The translations under genes and the position numbers were made by a program. From NCBI RefSeq assembly GCF_030163795.1, contig NZ_JASJOF010000011.1, positions 26,396 to 90,395 of the forward strand: 64,000 nt of DNA. The letters run 5' to 3'. Numbering within the stretch: position 1 is the first letter of the stretch; each line of letters starts with the position of its first letter. Positions 9,665-18,618 of the stretch are shown in pieces. The notes below the pieces were generated by a model, which did not search any database, was not told the origin of the DNA, and was given only the letters and a program-made list of their open reading frames with translations. The stretch comes from Roseicyclus marinus (GTDB lineage: Bacteria; Pseudomonadota; Alphaproteobacteria; Rhodobacterales; Rhodobacteraceae).

Positions 9665-10258
9665 TCAGGCCTCCGCGATGGGCAGGGTGTCGTGGGTCAG
9701 GATCGGCAGGCCCATTGCGGCGTCCCGGTCGAGCCGGTCGTCGCGCAGGGCCGCAAGCAGCCGTGCAAAGCCCGTCGCATGGGCCGCCGGATCCGCCCGG
9801 AGCGCGCCGTAGAGAACGTAGGGCGGCAGGAAGTCCATTCCCGAAAGGCGCGCGGTCTGTTCGAAGGGGGTCAGGAAGCTGCGCAGATCGTGATGCTGAT
9901 AGCCATCGGGGCGGTAGGCATCCTGTGGTCCGCCCGCCGAGATGGCGAGCAGGAGCGTCTTGCCGCGCAGCGCCGTGCCGCCCTGCCCATAGGCAAAGCC
10001 GTGTTCCCAGACGAGATCGATCCATTCCTTCACCAGCGCCGGGCAGGAATACCAGAACAGCGGGAATTGCAGGACGATCACGTCATGGTCGCGGAGGCGT
10101 TGCTGTTCGGCGTCGATGTCGATGTCGTAGCGCGGATAGGCGGCGTAGAGATCCACGCGCGTGATCCCGTCGACGCCCTCGGTGGTTCGCCAGAGCGCTG
10201 CGTTGATGCGCGAGGCCGAGACACCGGGATGGGCGAAATACTGGATGATGCGTGCCAT
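9665..10258 (-). CDS. KefF/MdaB-like NAD(P)H quinone oxidoreductase (flavodoxin fold)
   Basis: A 197-residue flavodoxin-like protein of the NAD(P)H dehydrogenase (quinone) family, the usual family length. It has the characteristic 'QFPLFWYSCPALVKEWID' block and an FMN-site 'SAGGPQDAY' region. It should reduce quinones with NAD(P)H and bind FMN. Its position immediately upstream of a KefC-type antiporter argues that it is the ancillary subunit (KefF or KefG). The open frame extends upstream to 10612, but the ATG at 10258 has an AGGA ribosome site and fits the family N-terminus, beginning MARIIQYFAHPG. Confidence 0.87.
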   Translation of the reverse strand: MARIIQYFAHPGVSASRINAALWRTTEGVDGITRVDLYAAYPRYDIDIDAEQQRLRDHDVIVLQFPLFWYSCPALVKEWIDLVWEHGFAYGQGGTALRGKTLLLAISAGGPQDAYRPDGYQHHDLRSFLTPFEQTARLSGMDFLPPYVLYGALRADPAAHATGFARLLAALRDDRLDRDAAMGLPILTHDTLPIAEA

Positions 10259-10383
10259 GGCGTCTTCCTTGGTCGGGACGGGCCACCGGGGCGGCGATTC
10301 TCGGCTATCGTAGCCTGCTTTCAGGGACATCATGCGAAATGGTTGGGCGCGCCATCCCGACCGGGACGCAGGCGGGCGAGGTA

Positions 10384-11121
10384 TCAGCGCCCCAGCGCCG
10401 CAACGACGAGCTCTGCCGCCGGGGTGCCGGAATATTGCTGTTGCCCGGTGATCAGGTTGCCGTCGCGGATGGCGAAGGGTTTGAACTGGCCCGAGACGAC
10501 GAAATTGGTGTCGGGCAGATTGCGCGCCTCGTCCTCGATCCAGAAGGGCTGGATCTTGAGGCCGACGACATCGTCGGCGAAGGCTTCCTCGGAATTGGCG
10601 AAGCCGGTCCATGTCTTGCCCTTGACCAGCAGGTCGCCGGTCGACAGGCGCGTCCGGAGCAGGATGCAGGTTCCGTGACAGACCACGGCGACAATCTTGC
10701 CCGCCTCGTAGGCGCGGGCGACGAAGGCGTGGAGCTCGGTGTCGTCGATCATGGTCACCATGGGTGATTGGCCGCCTGCGACAAAGATCGCGTCATAGCC
10801 GGCAAGGTCCACATCCGAGATGGATTTCGTTCCAACAAGCAGGGCGGCATGGGCGGGCGAGGTTTTGAAACCGAGCGAGATCAGGTCATGCGCCGAATAG
10901 CCCGAGGCGTCCGCGGGGTCGGAATAGCCATCGGCCACCAGATCGCCACCCTTGGGGCTGACGATGTCGACGCCGTAGCCCGCCTCGGTGAAGACCCAGT
11001 AGGGATGGGTGAGTTCGGCCCACCAGAAGCCGATGGGCCAGCCGGTGGTGGGCGAGGTGCCGGGATTGGCCGCAATGAGCAGCACGCGCTTTTGGCGATG
11101 GGTGTCGATTGAACCGGACAT
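10384..11121 (-). CDS. DJ-1/PfpI family protein, HSP31-like (type 1 glutamine amidotransferase fold)
   Basis: A 245-residue protein of the DJ-1/PfpI superfamily. The nucleophile elbow reads VVCHGTC, giving the catalytic cysteine and following His, and the FVAGGQSP loop upstream fits the HSP31/glyoxalase III type. Such proteins act on methylglyoxal or protein glycation, or as redox-regulated chaperones; which applies here cannot be seen. The ATG at 11121 has a strong AAAGGA ribosome site, so the longer open frame is not used. It shares a strand with the KefF-like and GFA genes, again suggesting electrophile defence. Confidence 0.86.
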   Translation of the reverse strand: MSGSIDTHRQKRVLLIAANPGTSPTTGWPIGFWWAELTHPYWVFTEAGYGVDIVSPKGGDLVADGYSDPADASGYSAHDLISLGFKTSPAHAALLVGTKSISDVDLAGYDAIFVAGGQSPMVTMIDDTELHAFVARAYEAGKIVAVVCHGTCILLRTRLSTGDLLVKGKTWTGFANSEEAFADDVVGLKIQPFWIEDEARNLPDTNFVVSGQFKPFAIRDGNLITGQQQYSGTPAAELVVAALGR

Positions 11122-11225
11122 TCGGTATCCTTTCTTACGAGGTTGGTCGAAGGAGGGCGCGCGCGGGAAGCGCAGCGCCCGGAGGCAGGACGTCGGTGGA
11201 CTGGGGCCGCAAGGGGCCCTAGGGA

Positions 11226-11621
11226 TCATGCGGGCGGTGTGTCGTGCGGCGTGACCCGTGGCAGGTCGTACCAATCGGGTTTCGACTGTTCCCAGAGATT
11301 GCGGAGGATGCCCCGGCCGGTCGGGCCGTCGATCAGGCCCGCCGAAACAAGCCACCGGCCTGCCGGTGTCACTTCCTTGAGGACACGCGCGCCGCAGGTG
11401 CCGCAAAAGGCGCGGCGCGCTTCGGCGGAAGATTGGTACCAGACCAGCGCCTCGGCCCCCTCAAGGACGATCTCTGCCTTGGGGGCGGCAAGGAAGGCAT
11501 TGAAATTTCCGTGAAGTTTCTGGCAATCGCTGCAATGGCAGGCCAGCACCCCGGCGGCCGTGGCAGGCAGGCTGAGGCGGACGGCGCCACACTGGCAAGT
11601 TGCGGTCAATCGGTCGGTCAT
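11226..11621 (-). CDS. GFA family zinc protein (glutathione-dependent formaldehyde-activating-like)
   Basis: A 131-residue protein with the GFA family cysteine pattern: CQCG near residue 9, CHCSDCQ near 29 and CGTCG near 73, seven cysteines expected to bind two zinc ions. The founding member, Gfa, was proposed to speed glutathione-formaldehyde adduct formation, but most family members have no proven role. It begins at the ATG at 11621 with an AGGAG ribosome site and lies 31 bases downstream of the NADP-binding gene, probably in the same transcript. Confidence 0.86.
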   Translation of the reverse strand: MTDRLTATCQCGAVRLSLPATAAGVLACHCSDCQKLHGNFNAFLAAPKAEIVLEGAEALVWYQSSAEARRAFCGTCGARVLKEVTPAGRWLVSAGLIDGPTGRGILRNLWEQSKPDWYDLPRVTPHDTPPA

Positions 11622-11652
11622 CGGTGTCTTTCTCCTGCGTCGGGTGTGGGGG

Positions 11653-12303
11653 TCAGGCGGCAGGCGGCGCTTGGGCTTCGACCGCGGCAAAGGCCCACGA
11701 GCGGCCTTTTCCGCGCAGCATCGCCTGATTGATCCAGACCATTCCGAAGGGTTCGAGAAGCCGCGCCTGCACCAGCCTGCCCGCATCCAGCGGGTCGAAG
11801 CCCAGATCTTCCAGGATCTCCGCGACCGCCAGCTTGGCCGCTGCATCGTCGCCGGCCATGAGCATGGCAGGGCGGTGCGGCAGGCGGGCGGCATCGGCCA
11901 CGACTTCGGCCCCGACCTGATTGAGCGTCTTGACCACGCGCGCCCCGGGTAGCCAGCCCTGCACCTTTTCCCCGCCCGAGTTGGTGAAGCCGATGGTCAG
12001 GCCCAGACCCTGCGGGGTGCGGCCAAGCGGGTTGGTCGCGTCGATGACGATCTTGCCGTCGAGGGGCCCCAAGGTGGGCAGAACTTCCTCGGTCGCGGCC
12101 CATGGCAGCGCGAGGATGACGAGCTCGGAGGCTTGGGCGGCGTCGGCTGCGGCCGCGATGGCGGCCCCGGTGTCGGAGGCCAATTTGCGCGCCGTCTCTG
12201 CCTGCGGGTCGCGAACGCCGAGGATCAGGTCATGCCCCTTTCCGGCCAGCCCGCGCGCGACGGCACCGCCCAGAGCGCCCGTTCCCAGGATCGCGATATG
12301 CAT
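11653..12303 (-). CDS. NADPH-dependent F420 reductase-like NAD(P)-binding protein
   Basis: A 216-residue Rossmann protein starting MHIAILGTGALGGAVA, a classic GxGxxG dinucleotide site. It has a conserved TNPLG loop and a C-terminal region typical of F420H2:NADP oxidoreductase-like proteins. In proteobacteria without cofactor F420 such proteins probably reduce another substrate with NADPH. It is divergent from the LysR gene 74 bases away, the usual arrangement of a LysR regulator and its target. Family is firm, substrate unknown. Confidence 0.83.
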   Translation of the reverse strand: MHIAILGTGALGGAVARGLAGKGHDLILGVRDPQAETARKLASDTGAAIAAAADAAQASELVILALPWAATEEVLPTLGPLDGKIVIDATNPLGRTPQGLGLTIGFTNSGGEKVQGWLPGARVVKTLNQVGAEVVADAARLPHRPAMLMAGDDAAAKLAVAEILEDLGFDPLDAGRLVQARLLEPFGMVWINQAMLRGKGRSWAFAAVEAQAPPAA

Positions 12304-12377
12304 GTCGTAATTCCCTTGCCTGCTGCGTTGTCGCCAAGATAGGACCGGCTGGAGTGAAAGAATAACGAATTGGAATC

Positions 12378-13343
12378 ATGTCTGACTTAAGCCAAACGGA
12401 ACTCAGGCGGCTCGATCTGACACTCCTGCTGGTGTTCCTCGGCCTTGTGCGGCATCGCAAAGCAGCGGCGGTGGCGGTCGAGCTGGGGCTGACGCAGTCG
12501 GCCATCAGCCAAGCCCTGCGACGCCTGCGTGACATTTTCGGGGATGACCTGTTCCTGCGCCGACCCCACGGCATGGAGCCCACGGCCACGGCCCTTGCGT
12601 TGGAGGCGCCGATCGCGCGCGCGGTCGAGGCCTTGCGTGGTGCGCTTGGTGCGGCGCAGGCCTTTGACCCGGCAGCGGCGCAAGGGGTGGTGCGTTTGGC
12701 CGCCCTTGATGCGGAACAGGCGGTGTTGGTGCCTGCGCTGGCCGCAAGGTTGCGCGTCTCGGCGCCGGGTCTGTGCCTGTCGGTCCTGCCGCTGGGGCGC
12801 GGCGATGCGGTGGAGGCGCTTAGCGAGGGTCGGGTCGATCTTGCGCTCGGGTTTCTGTGGGACCGGCCGGAGGTGATCCGCGAAGAGACCCTGTACCACG
12901 AGTCCTTTCTTGTCGCCGGTCGCCCCGACGTGTTGCCCGAAGCCCCGCGCCTGACGCTCGAGGCCTATGCCGCCGCCGATCATGTCCTGATTTCACCGGG
13001 TGGCGATCTGCGCGGCATCGTCGATACGCGGCTGGAGGCGATGGGTCTGTCGCGGCGGATCGTGCTGGGTCTGCCGGCCTTTCTGCCGGCGCTGTCCGCC
13101 GTGGCGGCATCAGATGCGGTCGTGACCCTGCCCGCGCGCCTTGCCCGCGCCTTTGGCCCGGGTTTCGGCCTTGTTCTGGCCGCGCCGCCCCTTGAATTGC
13201 GCCGTTTCCCGGTCTCGGTGCTTTGGCATCGGCGCAACGATGCGGAGGCGCGCAGCCTGTGGTTGCGGGCGCAGTTGCGCGATCTGGAGCAGGCCGAAAC
13301 CGGGGCCAAGCCCGGGGCGGGCTCAGGCGCAGCACCGGGGTGA
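12378..13343 (+). CDS. LysR family transcriptional regulator
   Basis: A 321-residue protein with an N-terminal winged helix-turn-helix (about 10-70, core ELGLTQSAISQALRRLR) and a C-terminal LysR substrate-binding domain (about 95-300). It probably controls the divergent NADP-binding gene and the genes after it; the 74-base spacer between them would hold both promoters and the operator. No strong ribosome site precedes the ATG. The inducer is unknown. The gene is followed by a terminator-like hairpin. Confidence 0.88.
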   Translation: MSDLSQTELRRLDLTLLLVFLGLVRHRKAAAVAVELGLTQSAISQALRRLRDIFGDDLFLRRPHGMEPTATALALEAPIARAVEALRGALGAAQAFDPAAAQGVVRLAALDAEQAVLVPALAARLRVSAPGLCLSVLPLGRGDAVEALSEGRVDLALGFLWDRPEVIREETLYHESFLVAGRPDVLPEAPRLTLEAYAAADHVLISPGGDLRGIVDTRLEAMGLSRRIVLGLPAFLPALSAVAASDAVVTLPARLARAFGPGFGLVLAAPPLELRRFPVSVLWHRRNDAEARSLWLRAQLRDLEQAETGAKPGAGSGAAPG

Positions 13344-13349
13344 TCCGGT

Positions 13350-13381
13350 CCGGGGCACCAGCGCCCCCGGGTTGCTCTTTT
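13350..13381 (+). terminator. probable rho-independent terminator after LysR gene
   Basis: CCGGGG (13350-13355) pairs with CCCCGG (13365-13370) around a short loop and is followed by GTTGCTCTTTT. It lies just after the LysR stop codon and before the convergent end of the cob genes. Confidence 0.5.
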
Positions 13382-13479
13382 GTGCCCTGACGGAGAATGC
13401 GGACGTACCGACAGGGCCGCTGCTGGTGGGCATGTTGGAATCGGTGACGCCGTGCCACGCGCCCCGGGGTCTTGGCGGG

Positions 13480-14226
13480 CTAGCCGTCGACTGGGCCGCG
13501 CCGCAGCAGGTAGGTGTCCATGATCCAGCCATGGCTTGCCCGTGCCTCGGCCCGCATCGTGACGATGCGCGGCGCGGTTTCCGCCAAGGGGCCGGAGGCG
13601 AGGATCTGGTTGTCCATGCCCAGATAGGCCCCCCACCAGATATGCAGCCCCTCGGGGTTCAGGCTGCGGAAGGAACATTCGCCGTCGAGCATGACGACGA
13701 TCGTGTCGGCCCCGTCGGGAAAGCCATGGTCGCGCAAGCGCCGGCCCGTGGTGACGGTGACCGCCCCATTGACGGTGTTGAAGGGGATGGCATGGGCCGA
13801 TGTCAGGGCCTGAAGCGCGGTGATGCCGGGGATGACGCGCAGGACCGGACGAGGGTCAAGCCGGGCGGCGATCCGCAGGGTGGAATCGTAAAGGCCGGGA
13901 TCGCCCCAGACGAGCAGCGCGACCGGGCCTTGCGGGTTGGCCCGTTCCAGCGCCTTGGACCAGATCAGGGCGATCTCGTCATGCCAGCGGGATACGCGCG
14001 TCGCATAGGGCAGGCTGTCGTCGCGGACCGGCATGTCGAATTCTACGACCGGGGCCGTGCTGTCGCAGGCGGCGAGGATCATGTGACGCAGATCCGCGAG
14101 GTCCGATTTGTCCGGACCCTTGCGCGGCACGAGCACCAGCGCCGCCTCACGCAGCGCGCGGCGGGCCTGCAAGGTGACGTGCTCGGGGTTGCCGGTGCCG
14201 ATGCCGATCAGCCAAAGCTCGGTCAC
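13480..14226 (-). CDS. cobF: precorrin-6A synthase (deacetylating), CobF
   Basis: A 248-residue SAM-dependent tetrapyrrole methylase. The N-terminus has the family loop WLIGIGTGNPEHVT and the sequence matches the CobF type found only in the aerobic B12 pathway, where it methylates C1 of precorrin-5 and releases the acetyl group. It overlaps the cobA stop by 4 bases (ATGA-type coupling) and is the last gene of the minus-strand cob run. Together with cobG and cobN it marks the oxygen-dependent route. Confidence 0.93.
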   Translation of the reverse strand: MTELWLIGIGTGNPEHVTLQARRALREAALVLVPRKGPDKSDLADLRHMILAACDSTAPVVEFDMPVRDDSLPYATRVSRWHDEIALIWSKALERANPQGPVALLVWGDPGLYDSTLRIAARLDPRPVLRVIPGITALQALTSAHAIPFNTVNGAVTVTTGRRLRDHGFPDGADTIVVMLDGECSFRSLNPEGLHIWWGAYLGMDNQILASGPLAETAPRIVTMRAEARASHGWIMDTYLLRRGPVDG

Positions 14227-14954
14227 GCCAGCCCCTCCGCATCGGCAAGCGATCCGTAGAAGATGAGCGCAGGCTTGGGGCTGAACCCTTGGGCGAGATC
14301 GGCGGCAAGGGCTGCCACGGTGGTGCGGCGGCTCTGCGCCTCGGGCGTGCCCACGGCCTCGGCCAGCAGGGCGGGGGTGTCGGGCGGCAGGCCGCGCGCG
14401 ATCAGCAGTTCGGCCAGCGCCGGAAAGGTCCGCTTGCCCATGAAGATCACGGTGCAGGCCAGCGGATCGGCCAGCGCGTCGAGGTTGAGGTCGGGGGGAA
14501 GCTGCCCGCTTGCGTCATGGCCGGTGACGAACTGGACGCGCCGCGCGGTCAGACGCCGGGTGAGGGGGATACCGGCGGCGGCGGCGGCGGCGAAGGGCGA
14601 GGCGACGCCCGGAACGATCTCGAACGGGATGTTTTCGGCGCGGAGCGCGATCAGTTCCTCTTCGAGCCGCCCGAAAAGCCCGCCATCGCCCGATTTCAGG
14701 CGCACGATGCGCCCGCCTGCCAGCGCGTAATCGACCAGAAGGCGGCTGACGTGATCCTGTCTGGGCGAGGGGCGCCCGGCGCGTTTGCCGACGCCCACCA
14801 GATCGGCTCCGGCGCGCGCGAAGGTCAGGATCGGCCCGGCCGAAAGATCGTCATAGAGGATCGCATCCGCGCGCTTGATCCGGTCGACGGCCTTGAGCGT
14901 CAGAAGCTCCGGGTCGCCGGGGCCAGAGCCCACGAAGCTGACGAAGCCGGTCAT
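14223..14954 (-). CDS. cobA: uroporphyrinogen-III C-methyltransferase (SUMT), CobA
   Basis: A 243-residue methylase that converts uroporphyrinogen III to precorrin-2 with two SAM, the branch point from heme to corrinoid. Visible signatures are VGSGPGDPELLTLKA at the N-terminus, YDDLS, LKSGDGGLFGR and 'PGVASPFAAAAAAGIPLTRR'. It is single-domain, without the CysG oxidase/chelatase part. It overlaps cobB by 4 bases and cobF by 4 bases, so translation of the three is probably coupled. Confidence 0.93.
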   Translation of the reverse strand: MTGFVSFVGSGPGDPELLTLKAVDRIKRADAILYDDLSAGPILTFARAGADLVGVGKRAGRPSPRQDHVSRLLVDYALAGGRIVRLKSGDGGLFGRLEEELIALRAENIPFEIVPGVASPFAAAAAAGIPLTRRLTARRVQFVTGHDASGQLPPDLNLDALADPLACTVIFMGKRTFPALAELLIARGLPPDTPALLAEAVGTPEAQSRRTTVAALAADLAQGFSPKPALIFYGSLADAEGLA

Positions 14955-16273
14955 GCCGCATCCTCCGCGATCAGGTGAAAGAAGGTGCCGGTCACGTTGC
15001 CTCGGTGGGAGCCGGTTTCGGGAACCGGGTTTCCATCGGCGTCGGCGACGCGGGCCAAGGGCGCATCGGGTTGGTCGAGGATGGTGGAATAATGGAATTC
15101 ATGACCCCTGAGCGCCGCCCCCGCCGCATGGCCGGGCAGCGCGCGGGACAGGACTGCGCGGCGGTAGCCGAGGTGGAATTTGCGCGTCTCGTAGGAGGTG
15201 ACGAGCCCCAGAAGCCCCGCCATGGCGTGGCGATGCCCCGCCTTGTCGATCAGCGCCGCCCCAAGCGCCATGTAGCCGCCGCATTCGCCGTGGATGGGGC
15301 GGGTTTGCGCATGGTGGCGCAGCCCCGAAAGGAAGGTTCCGGCGGCGGCGAGTGTGCCTGCGTGAAGTTCCGGGTAGCCGCCGGGCAGCCAGACCAGATC
15401 GGCCGAAGGATCGGGCGCCTCGTCCGCCAAGGGCGAGAAGGGGAGGATTTCCGCGCCGGCGGCACGCCAGCCTTCGAGAAGATGGGGATAGGTGAAGGAA
15501 AAGGCCGCATCCTGCGCCAGCGCGATGCGTTGGGCGGGCGGGGGCGGGAGACTGCCTGCGGCGGCGGGCTGCCCGCCAAGGGCTGCCGCCTTGATCGCGG
15601 CCAGATCGACGTTTTCGCGCAAGAAGGCTGCGTAGCCTGCGATGGCGGTGTCGAGATCGGGGTGTTCGACGGCCTGAATGAGACCCAGGTGACGCTCGGG
15701 CAGGGCCAGATCGCCCCGGCGCGGCAGGGCGCCCAGAACTGGCAGCCCCGCGCGGTCCATGCCCAGACGGGTCAGGCGTTCGTGGCGGGGGCTTGCGACG
15801 CGGTTCAGGATCACGCCCGCGATGCGCAGATCGGGGTCGTATTGTGCAAAGCCCAGGGCGGTTGCGGCCGCGGATTGCGCCTGCCCGCCCACGTCGAGGA
15901 CAAGGATGACGGGCCAGCCCATCGCCTTGGCGGTTTCCGCGCTGGATCCGAACCCCGAACGCCCGCGCGTGGCGACCCCGTCGAACAGGCCCATGGACCC
16001 TTCGGCGATGCAGATGTCGGCCCCCGCGGCCTGCGCGGCGATGGCGCCGAAAAGCGCCCCGTCCATCGCCCAAGTGTCGAGGTTGTAGGAGGCCCGCCCG
16101 CTGGCTGCGCGGTGAAAGGCCGGGTCGATGTAATCGGGGCCGGATTTGAAGGGCTGCACGCGCAGGCCATCCTCGGCCAAGGCCCGCAGAAGGCCCAGCA
16201 TCACGGTCGTCTTGCCGGTGCCCGAGGCGGGGGCGGAGACGATCAGGCCGGGGGGGATCGTGCCCTCAGTCAT
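14951..16273 (-). CDS. cobB: cobyrinate a,c-diamide synthase (hydrogenobyrinate in aerobic pathway), CobB
   Basis: A 440-residue two-domain enzyme. The N-terminal P-loop domain starts [12 protein letters not shown] (Walker A) and continues with [10 protein letters not shown]. The C-terminal class I amidotransferase domain has the nucleophile in [11 protein letters not shown]. It amidates the a and c carboxylates of hydrogenobyrinic acid using glutamine and ATP, before cobalt insertion by the CobN complex. The ATG at 16273 overlaps the cobM stop by 8 bases and gives the standard family N-terminus; a longer upstream frame would add only low-complexity sequence. Confidence 0.93.
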   Translation of the reverse strand: MTEGTIPPGLIVSAPASGTGKTTVMLGLLRALAEDGLRVQPFKSGPDYIDPAFHRAASGRASYNLDTWAMDGALFGAIAAQAAGADICIAEGSMGLFDGVATRGRSGFGSSAETAKAMGWPVILVLDVGGQAQSAAATALGFAQYDPDLRIAGVILNRVASPRHERLTRLGMDRAGLPVLGALPRRGDLALPERHLGLIQAVEHPDLDTAIAGYAAFLRENVDLAAIKAAALGGQPAAAGSLPPPPAQRIALAQDAAFSFTYPHLLEGWRAAGAEILPFSPLADEAPDPSADLVWLPGGYPELHAGTLAAAGTFLSGLRHHAQTRPIHGECGGYMALGAALIDKAGHRHAMAGLLGLVTSYETRKFHLGYRRAVLSRALPGHAAGAALRGHEFHYSTILDQPDAPLARVADADGNPVPETGSHRGNVTGTFFHLIAEDAA

Positions 16274-17060
16274 CTTGGGGGCTCCATTCGGCCCATGGGC
16301 TGTCGGCGCTTTGCGGGCGGTAGCGGCGGTCGTAATCGGCGGCGTAAAGGCGGCTTTCGGTGAAGTCGGTGGCGGCAAGGGCGCGGCCCACCATGATCAG
16401 GGCGGTGCGTTCGATGCCTTGGGGCAAGGCTGCTTCGATTGTCGACAGGGTGGCGCGCAGGATGCGTTCGTCGGGCCAACTGGCGCGCCAGACCACGGCC
16501 ACAGGGCAATCCGCGCCGTAATGCGGGATGAGGTCGGCCACGACCGTGCCGAGGTTCTGGATCGAGAGGTGGATGACCAGCGTCGCGCCGGTCGCGCCGA
16601 AGGCTGCCAGTGTCTCGCCCCCGGGCATCGACGAGGCGCGGCCCGGTGTGCGGGTCAGGATGACGGATTGCGCCACACCCGGCAGGGTCAGTTCGGCCCC
16701 GAGCGTGGCGGCCGCAGCCGCGAAGGAGGGGACGCCCGGCGTGACCGTGTAGGGGATGCCCATGGCGCGCAAGCGGCGGGTCTGTTCGCCCATGGCCGAC
16801 CAGACGGACAGGTCGCCGGAATGGAGGCGGGCCACATCCTGACCCTGTGCATGGGCTGCGGCGATTTCCGCCATGATCGCGTCGAGGTCGAGGGGCGCGG
16901 TGTTCACGATCCTCGCGCCCGGCGGGCAATGGGACAGGACCGCCTCGGGCACGAGCGAACCGGCATAGAGGCAGACGGGGCAGGCGGCGATCAGATCGCG
17001 CCCGCGCAATGTCAGAAGATCGGCGGCACCGGGTCCCGCCCCGATGAAATGCACGGTCAT
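16266..17060 (-). CDS. cobM: precorrin-4 C(11)-methyltransferase, CobM
   Basis: A 264-residue tetrapyrrole methylase beginning [18 protein letters not shown], with the CobM/CbiF-type YAGSLV and [11 protein letters not shown] blocks. It methylates C11 of precorrin-4 to give precorrin-5. It overlaps cobE by 4 bases and cobB by 8 bases within the minus-strand operon. Confidence 0.94.
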   Translation of the reverse strand: MTVHFIGAGPGAADLLTLRGRDLIAACPVCLYAGSLVPEAVLSHCPPGARIVNTAPLDLDAIMAEIAAAHAQGQDVARLHSGDLSVWSAMGEQTRRLRAMGIPYTVTPGVPSFAAAAATLGAELTLPGVAQSVILTRTPGRASSMPGGETLAAFGATGATLVIHLSIQNLGTVVADLIPHYGADCPVAVVWRASWPDERILRATLSTIEAALPQGIERTALIMVGRALAATDFTESRLYAADYDRRYRPQSADSPWAEWSPQDD

Positions 17061-17440
17061 CGCTCGTTCCTTTCCGCAAGGGCGCAGGTGGCCATCCCAT
17101 CCGCCGAGATCTGCCGCGCCACGATCAGGCGCGCGCCCGGTCCGGCGGCGGCCAGCGCCGCGGCCTCGGCCATGCTGCCGGTGCCCCGCGCCGCCAGCGA
17201 GGCCGCAGATACCGTCTGCGTCAGTTGGGCCGCAAGATCGGCGCTGTCAACACCGCGGGCGGGCAGCCCCAGATCGACAGCAAGGCGTTGGAAGGTGGGG
17301 GTTTCGGCCTTGTCTTTCGCGGTGGCGATCAGCCCCACCTGCCGCGTGTGCCCGGTGCGGTCGAGCGCGTCGCGCAGGCTGGCCACATCGGCCGCGCCGC
17401 GAAAGCCGAAGCCCGCCACGATCACAGCGTGACCCGCCAT
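17057..17440 (-). CDS. cobE: cobalamin biosynthesis protein CobE (CbiG C-terminal-like)
   Basis: A 127-residue protein similar to the C-terminal domain of CbiG, called CobE in aerobic producers. It has the [11 protein letters not shown]-terminus and a closing block with [12 protein letters not shown]. CobE genes travel with aerobic cob operons, but no firm reaction has been assigned; a role in handling a pathway intermediate has been suggested. The ATG at 17440 overlaps the end of cobL by 19 bases and is a better fit than the longer open frame. Confidence 0.85.
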   Translation of the reverse strand: MAGHAVIVAGFGFRGAADVASLRDALDRTGHTRQVGLIATAKDKAETPTFQRLAVDLGLPARGVDSADLAAQLTQTVSAASLAARGTGSMAEAAALAAAGPGARLIVARQISADGMATCALAERNER

Positions 17441-18618
17441 TGCACGATGGGCCGCGCAGGCGACCAACCGCGTTTCGTGCCGAGGGGCGTGGCCTCGGCC
17501 AGTTCGACGCGCATAAGATCGCCGCCGAGCCGCGCGCTCCATTCGGTCAGGAGCGCCTCGCTCTCCAGCGTCACGGCATGGGCCACCAGCCGTGTGCCGG
17601 GGACAAGGCGTTGCGTCAGGTCCTGCATCAGCGCGTCGGACAGGCCGCCGCCGATGAACACCGCCTGCGGGGCGGGCAGGTCAGAAAGGGCGGCCGGCGC
17701 GGTGCCCTCGATCACGGTGAGGCGGTCGAGCCCGTAGCGGTCGGCATTGGCGCGGATGCGGGCGGCGCGGTCGGGGCGGGGTTCGATGCTGATCGCGGCA
17801 AGGCTGGGGTGGGACAGGCACCATTCGATGCCGATGGAGCCCGACCCGCCGCCGATGTCCCAGAGCGTTTGACCGGGCAAAGGGGCCAGCGCCGACAGCG
17901 CCAGCGCGCGGATCGGCCGTTTGGTGATCTGGCCATCGGTGTCGAAGAAATCGTCCGCGATGCCCGAGGCACGGGGGAGGGGGGCGCCCGTGCCCGCGGC
18001 CTCGATGGCCACGGCGACGGGATGGGCGAAGGTGCCGTGCAGGGTGTGCGCCGTTCCGCCCGTGATCCGCTCGCGCGGGCCGCCAAGCGCCTCGAGCACG
18101 GTCAGGCGGCTGTCACCGAAGCCTTCGGCCACAAGATACGCGGCCAAATCCGCCACGGCCTGACCGTCACGCAGAAGCACGAGGGCGCGCTGGCCGGGGG
18201 CGAGAAGCGGGCGCAGCCGCGCAAGCGGGGCCGCATGGAGGCCAAGGCAGGTCGTGGTCTCCAACGGCCAGCCAAGGCGGGCGGCGGCAAGGGAAAAGGT
18301 CGATGGCCCGGGCAGGGCGCGCCATTCGTGCGGATCAAGCCGGGCGGCTATGACCGACCCGGCCCCGAACCAGAACGGATCGCCCGAGGCCAGAACCACC
18401 ACGCGCCGCCCGCGAAACCCTTCGAGCAGCGGCAGGCCATCGGCGAAGGGGACGGGCCAGTCCACACGCTGGGCCCCGAGATCGGGCAGGAGGCCCAGAT
18501 GACGCGGCGGGCCCATGACGATCTCGGCGCTTTCGAGCGCGGCGCGGCTTGCAGGGGGCAGGCTGTCCGGGCCATCTTCGCCCAGACCGATGATGGTCAG
18601 CCACGGAGCCTCAACCAT
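17422..18618 (-). CDS. cobL: precorrin-6Y C5,15-methyltransferase (decarboxylating), CobL
   Basis: A 398-residue fusion. The N-terminal part (about 1-200) is a CbiE-type tetrapyrrole methylase starting WLTIIGLGEDG; the C-terminal part (about 215-395) is a CbiT-type methylase/decarboxylase with SAM motif WDIGGGSGSIGIEW. It adds methyl groups at C5 and C15 and removes the C12 acetate carboxyl. The ATG at 18616-18618 shares CATG with the start codon of cobK on the other strand, so the two genes diverge with no space between them. Its promoter must lie inside cobK or it depends on read-through from cobJ. Confidence 0.92.
   Translation of the reverse strand: MVEAPWLTIIGLGEDGPDSLPPASRAALESAEIVMGPPRHLGLLPDLGAQRVDWPVPFADGLPLLEGFRGRRVVVLASGDPFWFGAGSVIAARLDPHEWRALPGPSTFSLAAARLGWPLETTTCLGLHAAPLARLRPLLAPGQRALVLLRDGQAVADLAAYLVAEGFGDSRLTVLEALGGPRERITGGTAHTLHGTFAHPVAVAIEAAGTGAPLPRASGIADDFFDTDGQITKRPIRALALSALAPLPGQTLWDIGGGSGSIGIEWCLSHPSLAAISIEPRPDRAARIRANADRYGLDRLTVIEGTAPAALSDLPAPQAVFIGGGLSDALMQDLTQRLVPGTRLVAHAVTLESEALLTEWSARLGGDLMRVELAEATPLGTKRGWSPARPIVQWRVTL

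Noticed and set aside
6316..10164. 1282-codon open frame on the plus strand opposite the MATE, KefC and KefF genes
   Set aside because: Its translation is low-complexity (Arg, Gly, Asp, His, Gln rich) and it is antisense to three clear genes; long antisense frames are expected where third codon positions are G/C.
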